Source of the DNA: Actinomycetota bacterium
GTDB taxonomy: Bacteria; Actinomycetota; Coriobacteriia; Anaerosomatales; D1FN1-002
Direction: 5' to 3'
DNA length: 10,295 nt
Assembly (NCBI GenBank): GCA_005774595.1
Contig: VAUM01000036.1
Span: forward strand, 1-10,295
Below are positions 1 through 5,639 of this stretch, one piece after another (the first letter of the stretch is position 1; the number at the start of each line of letters is the position of its first letter). Under the pieces are notes generated by a model. The model did no database searches and had not been told where the DNA came from. It saw only the letters and a list, made by a program, of their open reading frames with translations. Both the position numbers and the translations under genes were made by a program.

Positions 1-1
1 G

Positions 2-55
2 ACCGTGGCCGTGCTCGCCGACGGCTCGTTCGCGGGTCTGACCCGGAGCCGCTAG
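2..55 (+). CDS. Possible 3' end of a convergent plus-strand gene (partial)
   Basis: Frame 2 of the plus strand is open from the window edge to a TAG at 53-55 and gives a 17-residue tail, TVAVLADGSFAGLTRSR. Its stop overlaps the stop of the histidine kinase on the other strand: both use the palindrome CTAG at 52-55. Too little is visible to name a family. In DNA this GC-rich an open stretch of 17 codons is expected by chance, so the call rests on the tidy tail-to-tail arrangement. The alternative is that bases 1-51 are plain intergenic sequence downstream of the kinase. Confidence 0.3.
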   Translation, partial: TVAVLADGSFAGLTRSR

Positions 56-1425
56 CCTGCCGGTGCGGCCAGCGGGACGCGCAGCACGAACTCGGCGCCG
101 CCCGCGTCGGACGAGGCCGCGACCGTCCCGCAGTGGCGCTCGGCGATCTCCCGCACGACGGCGAGCCCGATGCCGAGTCCGCCCTTCGACCGCTGCCGGG
201 CGGGGTCTGCGCGCCAGAAGCGCGTGAACACGTGCGGAAGGTCGTCCGGGGCGATGCCGATCCCGGAGTCCCGGACGCGCACCACGGCGCTGCCGTCCTC
301 GACGGCCAGACTCACCGATACTGCGCCGCCCTCGGGCGTGTAGCGCGCCGCGTTCGACAGCAGGTTGCCGATAGCCTGGCGCAGCCGGTCGGCGTCGCCC
401 GTCACCGTGACGCCCGGCACGACCTCGTCGCTCATCGTGAGACCCGCGGACTCCATCAACGCCCGGTGCGTCTCGACCGCGGCCGCGACCACCGCCGACA
501 GGTCCACGGACTCGCGTCGCATGCGCGCCGACCTGCTCTCGAGGCGCGACAGGTCCATGATGCCGTCAGTCAGGCGCGCGAGCCGCATGGTCTCCTCACG
601 CACCGTGCCGAGCCGCTCTTCGTCGGCAGGCAGCACGCCGTCCTGCATCGCCTCCACCGTCGCCTGGATCGCCTGCAGCGGCGTGCGCAGCTCGTGGGCG
701 ACGTCGGCGGTCAGGCGGCGCTCGAACTCCCGCTCCTCCGCGATCGCGTCGGCCATCTCGTCGAGCGTGCGCCCGAGCCCCTCGACGGCGCTCGAGCCAT
801 CCATCCCGGTGCGCGCGTCGAGGTCGCCCTCGCGCATCCGCGCCGCGACCGCGGTCACCCGCTCGATGGGCCGCACGAGCGAGCGCGAGAACCACACGCC
901 CGCGCCGCTGGCGGCGAGCACGGCGACCACGGCGGCAACGAGCAGGCCGACGAGCGACCAGCTCCGGAAGGCGATGTCGCGCTCGGTCAGCAGCTGCCCG
1001 GGGTACAGCGACGAGACACGCACCTCGCCGACCTTCCGGCCGCCCACCACGATCGGCGTAGCCGCGACCGGCGAGTCGAGCTCGTCGGTGAGCGCGCTGT
1101 TGAACGGCACGCCCTGATTGCCGGGCGAGTCGGCGATCAGGGCACCGTCCTCGTCGTACAGGCGCAGCCGGAAACCGCGCATCGACATGCCGTAGTGCCC
1201 GATGTCCACGAACCGCACCGAGTCCAGCGTGCCCGCGTCCGCGTAGACGCCCGCGAAGGCGGCCGCCGCGTCATCCGCACGCTCCTGCACCGTCGCGAGC
1301 ACGTACTCGTTGAACTGGCGCTGCCACACGCTCGTGAGGATGAGGCCGGCGAGCCCGGCGGTGAACAGCGCAACGCCCGCGAAGGCGACGGCGAGCCTGA
1401 GGCCGAGGCCGGCGCTACGCAGCAC
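52..1425 (-). CDS. Membrane sensor histidine kinase (HAMP-HisKA-HATPase)
   Basis: This 457-residue sensor kinase should autophosphorylate on a histidine and pass the phosphate to the OmpR-type regulator encoded just upstream. Visible layout: membrane segment about 10-32; an extracytoplasmic sensor region of about 120 residues (33-154) that I cannot assign to a family; second membrane segment about 155-179; HAMP linker about 178-232; dimerisation domain with the H-box DVAHELRTPL (phospho-acceptor His244); and an ATPase domain with N-box NLLSNAARYTP (Asn354, Asn358), G1 box DSGIGIAPDD (386-395), F-box FTRFWR (400-405) and G2 box GGLGIGLAVV (415-424). All catalytic boxes are intact. The start is GTG, only 7 bases after the regulator's stop, and has no strong ribosome-binding site, so translation is probably coupled. 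Regulator followed by kinase is the usual order for this class. The stimulus is unknown. It resembles BaeS/ResE-type kinases, but I do not assign a symbol. Confidence 0.95.
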   Translation of the reverse strand: MLRSAGLGLRLAVAFAGVALFTAGLAGLILTSVWQRQFNEYVLATVQERADDAAAAFAGVYADAGTLDSVRFVDIGHYGMSMRGFRLRLYDEDGALIADSPGNQGVPFNSALTDELDSPVAATPIVVGGRKVGEVRVSSLYPGQLLTERDIAFRSWSLVGLLVAAVVAVLAASGAGVWFSRSLVRPIERVTAVAARMREGDLDARTGMDGSSAVEGLGRTLDEMADAIAEEREFERRLTADVAHELRTPLQAIQATVEAMQDGVLPADEERLGTVREETMRLARLTDGIMDLSRLESRSARMRRESVDLSAVVAAAVETHRALMESAGLTMSDEVVPGVTVTGDADRLRQAIGNLLSNAARYTPEGGAVSVSLAVEDGSAVVRVRDSGIGIAPDDLPHVFTRFWRADPARQRSKGGLGIGLAVVREIAERHCGTVAASSDAGGAEFVLRVPLAAPAG

Positions 1426-1432
1426 GCGGGGC

Positions 1433-2140
1433 CTACTCGCTCCCGGCGGGCGGGTCGAAGCGGTAGCCGACGCCGAACACCGTGTGGATGAAGCTCGGCT
1501 CCTTCGGGTCGTCGCCGAGCTTGGCCCGCAGGTTCTTCACGTGGGAGTCGATCGCGCGCTCGTAACCCTCGAAGTCGTACCCGAGCACCTTCTCGACGAG
1601 CTCCATGCGCGAGTAGACGCGGCCGGGGTAGCGCGACAGCGTGACGAGGAGCTTGTACTCGCTCGCGGTCAGCTCGACCTCCTCGCCGCCGAGGAACACG
1701 CGGTGGCCGGCGAGGTCGATCTCGAGCGGGCCGTACACGGCCCTGGCGCGCTGGGGCTCCTCCTCGGAATGCGCGCGGCGTACGAGAGCGCGCACGCGCG
1801 CGACCAGCTCGCGCGGCGAGAACGGCTTGACCAGGTAGTCGTCGGCGCCCATCTCCAGTCCGGCGACGCGCTCCTCCTCGGAGCCCTTCGCCGTGAGCAT
1901 GATGATCGGGATGTCGGAGACGTCGCGGAGGCGGCGGCAGACCTCCTCGCCCGACAGCACCGGGAGCATCAGGTCGAGCACCACGAGGTCGAAGCCGCCC
2001 TTGGCGAACGCCTCGAGCGCCGCGCGGCCGTCGGCCACCGCGGTCACCCAGAGCCCGTCGCGCTCGAGGTAGGCCTCGACGGCCTCACGGATGGCGCGCT
2101 CGTCCTCGACGAGCAGGATGCGTGTCGATCCGGCGTTCAT
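1433..2140 (-). CDS. OmpR/PhoB-family DNA-binding response regulator
   Basis: This 235-residue transcription factor is the likely partner of the downstream kinase. The receiver domain spans about 7-122, with acidic pocket Glu12/Asp13, phospho-acceptor Asp56 in VVLDLMLP, Thr83 in MLTAKG and Lys105 in LVKPFSP. A short linker (about 123-135) leads to a winged-helix DNA-binding domain (about 136-230), with the typical LTASEYKLL, a recognition-helix region around AIDSHVKNLRAKLG (197-210) and the closing wing FGVGYRF (222-228). The open frame extends 52 codons upstream, but that part is low-complexity and Arg-rich. I chose the ATG at 2138-2140 because it begins right at the receiver fold and is preceded by a near-perfect Shine-Dalgarno, AAGGAGGT, at 2153-2160, somewhat distant at 12 bases. 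The gene sits 83 bases after the PAS regulator, with a hairpin between, so it may be separately controlled. Confidence 0.96.
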   Translation of the reverse strand: MNAGSTRILLVEDERAIREAVEAYLERDGLWVTAVADGRAALEAFAKGGFDLVVLDLMLPVLSGEEVCRRLRDVSDIPIIMLTAKGSEEERVAGLEMGADDYLVKPFSPRELVARVRALVRRAHSEEEPQRARAVYGPLEIDLAGHRVFLGGEEVELTASEYKLLVTLSRYPGRVYSRMELVEKVLGYDFEGYERAIDSHVKNLRAKLGDDPKEPSFIHTVFGVGYRFDPPAGSE

Positions 2141-2196
2141 GCTTCTCGCGGCACCTCCTTGGGCGCGAGTCTGACGCCGCTGTGTGGAGAGGGTGT

Positions 2197-2215
2197 GTGC
2201 CGGCCGCTCCGGCAC
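2197..2215 (-). terminator. GC-rich hairpin between two signalling genes (possible terminator)
   Basis: The transcript can form a perfect 7-bp stem, GTGCCGG/CCGGCAC, with a 5-base loop. It lies 8 bases after the stop of the PAS-type regulator and upstream of the OmpR-type regulator. No U-tract follows, so it is not a classical intrinsic terminator. It could weaken read-through, protect the upstream mRNA 3' end, or be chance in GC-rich DNA. I see no convincing promoter for the OmpR-type regulator in the remaining 56 bases. Confidence 0.35.
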
Positions 2216-2223
2216 CGGGGGAG

Positions 2224-3183
2224 CTACTGCGGCACCCCGATCGCGAGCACGCCGGCGATGTCGCCGGAGTCGTCGCGCCAGCACACGTCGGTCCACGCGA
2301 TGGTGAGCCGCTCGCCGCGCGCGGTCGTGAGCACGGACTCGTTGCGGTCGGTGCCGCCCGAGGCGAGCAGCGTCGCCATCGCGGACCGGCGCGCGTCACG
2401 CTCGCCGGCGGGCACCAGCACCTCGAACCAGTCGCGGCCGACGACCTCATCGGCCGCGAAGCCGGTGAGCCGCTCCGCGCCGCGCCCGAAGTACGTCACC
2501 ACGCCCCGCGCGTCGACGACGACGGCGAGCACCTGGGCGCCGTCGATCGCGTCGCCCAACTCGTCGTGGGCGCGCAAGTCGTCGACCTCGCGCTCGTGGT
2601 CCGCGTCGATCCGGCCGCCCAACTCCTCGATGAGCGCCGTCTTGACCTGCAACTCGGTCGAGAGCGCGTCCATCGCCGCGTTCAGCATGTTGTTGGACTG
2701 CTGAAGCTCGATCACCTTCTGCTCGAGCTTGCGGACGAGCCGGTCGCTGTACTCGCGCAGGATCTCGCCCTCCCCGATGCGCGGCTGGCGCTGGGCCATC
2801 GCCGCCCCTCTTGGCCCGGTGCTCTCGGCGACCTCGGCAAGGACCGCCAGAAGGACGTCGGGCTCCACCGGCTTGGTCAGGAAGCGCTCGGCTCCCAGAT
2901 CCATCGCGAACCGTTCGTCCGCCGAGTCCGTGTACGAAGCCGTCAGGAACACCACCGGGATCGGCGCGAGGGCTGGGTCGGACTTCCACTCCCGCACGAG
3001 CTGGTAGCCGTCCATCCGCGGCATGAGGATGTCTGAGACGAGGAGCTCCGGAGGCTCGGTCCGCGCGACCTCGAGCGCCTCCGCGCCATCGGAGGCGGTG
3101 AGCACCTCGTGTCCAGCGGAACGGGCGATGCTCGTCACTAGATGGCGCGCCGCCTGATCGTCGTCCACCACGAGGATACGCAT
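2224..3183 (-). CDS. Response regulator with coiled coil and C-terminal PAS domain
   Basis: This 319-residue protein has no DNA-binding or catalytic output. A receiver domain (about 1-120) carries Asp7-Asp9, phospho-acceptor Asp51 in LLVSDILMPRMDG, Thr81 and Lys104 in FLTKPVEP. A charged helical stretch (about 138-205), including LVRKLEQKVIELQQSNNML, looks like a coiled coil. The C-terminal part (about 211-319) reads as a PAS fold, with AVVVDARGVVTYF and the AERLTGFAADEVVGRDWFE pattern typical of PAS sensor domains. It probably acts by dimerisation and protein contacts, for example by modulating a kinase. The ATG at 3181-3183 overlaps the stop of the upstream regulator by one base (TGATG); a GTG one codon earlier is also possible, and GGAGG at 3192-3196 could serve either. 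The overlap implies co-translation with the single-domain regulator. The PAS call is by pattern only; ligand and partner are unknown. Confidence 0.9.
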   Translation of the reverse strand: MRILVVDDDQAARHLVTSIARSAGHEVLTASDGAEALEVARTEPPELLVSDILMPRMDGYQLVREWKSDPALAPIPVVFLTASYTDSADERFAMDLGAERFLTKPVEPDVLLAVLAEVAESTGPRGAAMAQRQPRIGEGEILREYSDRLVRKLEQKVIELQQSNNMLNAAMDALSTELQVKTALIEELGGRIDADHEREVDDLRAHDELGDAIDGAQVLAVVVDARGVVTYFGRGAERLTGFAADEVVGRDWFEVLVPAGERDARRSAMATLLASGGTDRNESVLTTARGERLTIAWTDVCWRDDSGDIAGVLAIGVPQ

Positions 3184-3557
3184 CACCGATCGCCTCCAGA
3201 CAGGTACTCCTCGACGTCCTCCACGAACCTCCCAGGGTCGATGGGCTTGGAGATGTAGCCGTCGCAGCCCGCCTCGAAGGTCGCCTCGCGGTCGCCCTTC
3301 ATCGAGTGCGCCGTCAGCGCGACGATGGGCAGGCCCGGCCCGAACTCCTCACGCAGGGCACGGGTCGCCGCGTAGCCATCCAGCTTCGGCAGGTGTATGT
3401 CCATCAGCACGAGGTCCGGCTCGCTGACGCGGACCGCCTCGATGACCTGCTCGCCATCGACCGCCGGCACGACCTCGTACCCGCGCTTCTCGAGCAGGAA
3501 CCGCGCGAGGTACATGCTCTGCGGGTCATCCTCCGCGATGACTATCGTCCGGCCCAT
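3183..3557 (-). CDS. Single-domain response regulator (DivK/CheY-like)
   Basis: This 124-residue protein is a receiver domain and nothing else. It has Asp10/Asp11, phospho-acceptor Asp53 in LVLMDIHLPKLDG, Thr82 in VALTAHSMKGDRE, and Lys104 in YISKPIDPGRF. The ALTAHSMKGDRE...GCDGYISKPI pattern is characteristic of DivK-like receivers and of receiver domains from hybrid kinases. Such proteins shuttle phosphate or bind partner kinases rather than DNA. The chosen ATG (3555-3557) starts right at the fold and lies just after a G-rich stretch GGACGGGGGA; the GTG one codon upstream is an alternative. Its TGA overlaps the ATG of the PAS-containing regulator, so the two are almost certainly made together and may act in one relay. 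No kinase dedicated to them is visible in the window; the kinase further down pairs with the OmpR-type regulator. Confidence 0.93.
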   Translation of the reverse strand: MGRTIVIAEDDPQSMYLARFLLEKRGYEVVPAVDGEQVIEAVRVSEPDLVLMDIHLPKLDGYAATRALREEFGPGLPIVALTAHSMKGDREATFEAGCDGYISKPIDPGRFVEDVEEYLSGGDR

Positions 3558-3604
3558 CACTCCCCCGTCCGAAACAACGCGTCCTCCAAGTGTGTTCCCA
3601 TCAT

Positions 3605-3639
3605 GGCCGCACGCGCCCCAACGCGCGCCGTACGCGGCC
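3605..3639 (-). terminator. Two-part hairpin directly after rluD (probable transcription end)
   Basis: Starting on the base after the rluD stop, the transcript can fold into an outer 6-bp stem GGCCGC/GCGGCC and an inner 6-bp stem GCGCGC/GCGCGU, separated by a 5-base bulge (GUACG) and closed by a 6-base loop. The sequence that follows is not U-rich. Placement at the end of the TraR-lspA-rluD unit supports a terminator or 3' end stabiliser, but without a U-tract the call is tentative. Confidence 0.45.
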
Positions 3640-4668
3640 TCACGCCATGCGGGCGCCTCCCGCGGGCACGCCCTCCAACACGCCGAGGACCTCCTCGCCC
3701 GCCTCGGTGCGCCCGAACGACTCGCCCTCGATCGACGCGAGCGCCGACGCCAGGTCGGCCGGCAGCGCGTCCGCGAGTTCGAGGTGCTCGCCGGTGATCG
3801 GATGGTCGAGGGCGATGCGCCAGGAGTGGAGGAACTGGCGCGCCAGCCCGAGGTCCGCCTTCGGCCTCCTTCGGCCGTACAGCTGATCGCCGACGCAGGG
3901 GTGGCTGGTGAACGCCATGTGGACGCGGATCTGGTGGGTCCGACCGGTGTACAGTTTGCACTCGATGAGCGTGTAGCCGTCGTCGTCACGACCGGCGTCC
4001 CACCGCTCGAGCACGCGAAAGGTCGTGACCGCCTGGCGTGCCGAAGGCGACTCGACCACCGCCATGCGCAGCCGGTCTTTGGGGTGGCGCGCGATCGGGG
4101 CGTCGATGAGCCCAGTGTCCGGTGCGATGCGACCGTGCACCAGGGTGAGGTAGCGCCGGTCGACGGCGCGCACCTTGATCGCGTCGCCGAGCACCGCCTG
4201 GGCCTCATCGCTCTTGGCGACCATCATCAGGCCTGAGGTGTCCTTGTCGAGCCGGTGCACGATCCCGGGCCGGTCCTCGCCCGCGAGCGTCCCGAGGTCT
4301 TCGCTATGCGCGAGGAGTGCATGCACGAGCGTGCCGGTCTGATGCCCGCGCGCGGGATGCACGACGAGGCCCGCCGGCTTGCACAGGATGATGAGGTGCT
4401 CGTCCTCGTAGCGTATATCGAGCGGGATCGGCTCGGGCGCCAGGTCGCCTGCGACCTCGCGAGCGGGGGGCTCCCATGCGATCACCTCCCCTGCCGTCAC
4501 GAGGTGCTGCTTGCCCGCGGGCCGACCGTCGACCAGCACCAGACCCTGCTCGGCGGCACGCGCCGCCCACGTGCGGCTCGGGACTCCGGGCAGCCCGCCG
4601 AGCACCTTGTCGAGCCGGGTGCCCGCCTCCTGCTCCGTGACGGTGTGGGAGCCGGGCGCCGCGCTCAC
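3640..4668 (-). CDS. rluD: RluA/RluD-family 23S rRNA pseudouridine synthase
   Basis: The 342-residue product isomerises uridines in RNA, most likely in helix 69 of 23S rRNA as E. coli RluD does. An N-terminal S4-like RNA-binding domain (about 16-65, TRLDKVLGGLPGVPSRTWAA ... GKQHLVTAGEVI) precedes the synthase domain, which opens with EDEHLIILCKPAGLVVHP and contains the signature GIVHRLDKDTSGLM (135-148) with catalytic Asp141. TGRTHQIRVHMAFTSHPCVGD (241-261) is the second family hallmark. Length and layout match RluD rather than the shorter RluA. The start is a GTG (4666-4668) forming a GTGA overlap with the lspA stop, with GAGGGG about 9 bases upstream; the open frame extends further, but only as a shadow of lspA. 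The exact target site cannot be read from sequence, so the D assignment over another RluA-family member is by architecture and its conserved position after lspA. Confidence 0.93.
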   Translation of the reverse strand: MSAAPGSHTVTEQEAGTRLDKVLGGLPGVPSRTWAARAAEQGLVLVDGRPAGKQHLVTAGEVIAWEPPAREVAGDLAPEPIPLDIRYEDEHLIILCKPAGLVVHPARGHQTGTLVHALLAHSEDLGTLAGEDRPGIVHRLDKDTSGLMMVAKSDEAQAVLGDAIKVRAVDRRYLTLVHGRIAPDTGLIDAPIARHPKDRLRMAVVESPSARQAVTTFRVLERWDAGRDDDGYTLIECKLYTGRTHQIRVHMAFTSHPCVGDQLYGRRRPKADLGLARQFLHSWRIALDHPITGEHLELADALPADLASALASIEGESFGRTEAGEEVLGVLEGVPAGGARMA

Positions 4669-5189
4669 TCGCCGTTCCCCTCGTCCGAGGCCGCCGCTCC
4701 GGCGGCCTCGCCAGCGTCGTCGTCCTTCGCGAACAGGACGATCAGCACCAGCACGATGACCCCGGCGCTGATCGCGGCATCCGCCGCGTTGAACACGGGG
4801 AACCATCGGAAGTCGACGAAGTCGGTCACGCGCCCGAGGGTGAGCCGGTCGTACAGGTTGCCGGCGGACCCGCCCGCGAGCAGGCCGAGCGAGACGACGG
4901 TCCAGCCTCCGTGCCGCGCGCCCCGCGCGAGATAGACCGCCACACCGACTATGACGGCCGCGCTGATGCCCATGAACAGCAACTGCAGGCCCTGGAGCAT
5001 GCCGAACGCGGCGCCGGCGTTGCGGACGTGCGTGAGCCACACGACGCCGTCGATGACGGGGACCGACTCGTTCGGGGCGATGAGGTCGCGCACCGCCGCC
5101 TTGGACGAGAGGTCGGCAGCCAGCACGAGCGCCGCGATGCCTGCAGCCAGCGCCGCGGCGCGGCCCCGCGCTATTGCGACTCCTCCCAC
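4665..5189 (-). CDS. lspA: Lipoprotein signal peptidase (signal peptidase II)
   Basis: This is the inner-membrane aspartyl protease that removes signal peptides from diacylated prolipoproteins. With the start used here it has 174 residues and four hydrophobic segments (about 10-28, 67-89, 97-112, 138-155). Family motifs are intact: AADLSSKAAV in the first helix, HVRNAGAAFGML, GNLYDRLTLGRVTDFVDF and FNAADAAI. The expected catalytic pair is Asp123 (in VTDF) and Asp137 (in FNAAD). The acidic, Ala-rich tail after residue 155 is variable in the family. The start is uncertain. There is no ATG near the N-terminus, and the two GTGs (5187-5189 and 5196-5198) lack a good Shine-Dalgarno. The best one, GGAGGAG, lies inside the coding region just before an in-frame ATA at 5172-5174. 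The gene overlaps the end of the TraR-like gene and the start of rluD, which indicates one transcript. Confidence 0.94.
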   Translation of the reverse strand: MGGVAIARGRAAALAAGIAALVLAADLSSKAAVRDLIAPNESVPVIDGVVWLTHVRNAGAAFGMLQGLQLLFMGISAAVIVGVAVYLARGARHGGWTVVSLGLLAGGSAGNLYDRLTLGRVTDFVDFRWFPVFNAADAAISAGVIVLVLIVLFAKDDDAGEAAGAAASDEGNGE

Positions 5190-5536
5190 GCCTTGCACGA
5201 CACGCACAGATCGGCCGTCGGCACCGCCTCGAGGCGGTCGGCACAGATCTCCTCGGAGCAGCGGCCGCAGACGCCGTACGTACCGGCCTCGATGCGCGCG
5301 AGGGCGCGGTCGACGGCGGCCAACGCCTCGCGGGCGTTCCCCTCCATGGTCATGTCGAGCTCGCGCGCGAACGTCGCGGAGCCCTGATCGGCCATGTGGT
5401 CGCGGTAGTTGTTCTCGCCGGACACGTCCGAGAGGGTCTCGTGCCCCTCGCGCTCGTATTCGGCGATCTCCTCGAGCAGGCGGGCCCGCTCGGCCTCGAG
5501 CGTCGCGGTGATGCGCGCGAGTGTCGCGTCGTCCAT
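5171..5536 (-). CDS. TraR/DksA-family zinc-finger protein
   Basis: This 121-residue protein has a coiled-coil N-terminal half (about 5-85) and a C-terminal four-cysteine zinc finger (Cys90 and Cys93 in YGVCGRC; Cys111 and Cys114 in LCVSC), the architecture of DksA/TraR proteins that enter the RNA polymerase secondary channel and tune initiation. The coiled-coil tip carries NNYRDHMADQGSATFAREL, close to the tip of actinobacterial and Bacillus YteA-like members. It does not have the DxxDxA spacing of E. coli DksA (Asp46 and Asp50 are four apart), so a ppGpp-linked role should not be assumed. The ATG (5534-5536) is preceded by GGAGG at 5547-5551. It is the first gene of a unit with lspA and rluD, reading from a promoter just after ileS. 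The family is clear; the physiological role is not. Confidence 0.9.
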   Translation of the reverse strand: MDDATLARITATLEAERARLLEEIAEYEREGHETLSDVSGENNYRDHMADQGSATFARELDMTMEGNAREALAAVDRALARIEAGTYGVCGRCSEEICADRLEAVPTADLCVSCKAWEESQ

Positions 5537-5560
5537 AGGTCCGTGCCTCCGTCTGATACG

Positions 5561-5590
5561 CGACGCCCGGCCAAGTGGTGCCGGGCGTCG
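5561..5590 (-). promoter_or_regulatory. Perfect 10-bp hairpin in the leader of the TraR-like gene
   Basis: CGACGCCCGG and CCGGGCGTCG form a perfect 10-bp inverted repeat around a 10-base loop. It lies 9 bases upstream of the GGAGG ribosome-binding site and downstream of the predicted promoter, so it would sit in the 5' leader of TraR-lspA-rluD while also being able to end ileS transcripts. There is no U-tract on either strand. Terminator, attenuator, mRNA stabiliser, or (as inverted-repeat DNA) an operator are all possible. Confidence 0.55.
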
Positions 5591-5604
5591 TCACGTCACC
5601 TGCG

Positions 5605-5613
5605 AGTATACCA
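5605..5613 (-). promoter_or_regulatory. Extended -10 promoter for the TraR-lspA-rluD unit
   Basis: On the minus strand TGG-TATACT matches the extended -10 pattern TGn-TATAAT, with 5 of 6 in the hexamer. It lies in the 103-base gap between the ileS stop and the TraR-like ATG and is strikingly AT-rich for this DNA. No recognisable -35 is found at 17-18 bases, as is common for extended -10 promoters. The predicted start near 5598 gives a leader of about 60 bases. Confidence 0.6.
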
Positions 5614-5639
5614 CCGTGGGTGCGGCCGCCGCTCTTGCG

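Noticed and set aside
2141..2296. Upstream extension of the OmpR-type regulator frame to 2296.
   Set aside because: It runs through the intergenic hairpin and into the PAS gene; AAGGAGGT before the ATG at 2140 marks the start.
3558..4208. Upstream extension of the DivK-like regulator frame to 4208.
   Set aside because: It overlaps rluD in another frame and shows Arg/Ser-rich shadow composition; the receiver fold begins at the ATG at 3557.
4669..5244. Upstream extension of the rluD frame to 5244.
   Set aside because: The extra N-terminal 190 or so residues are Arg-rich noise overlapping lspA completely; the GTG at 4668 starts right at the S4-like domain and has a ribosome-binding site.
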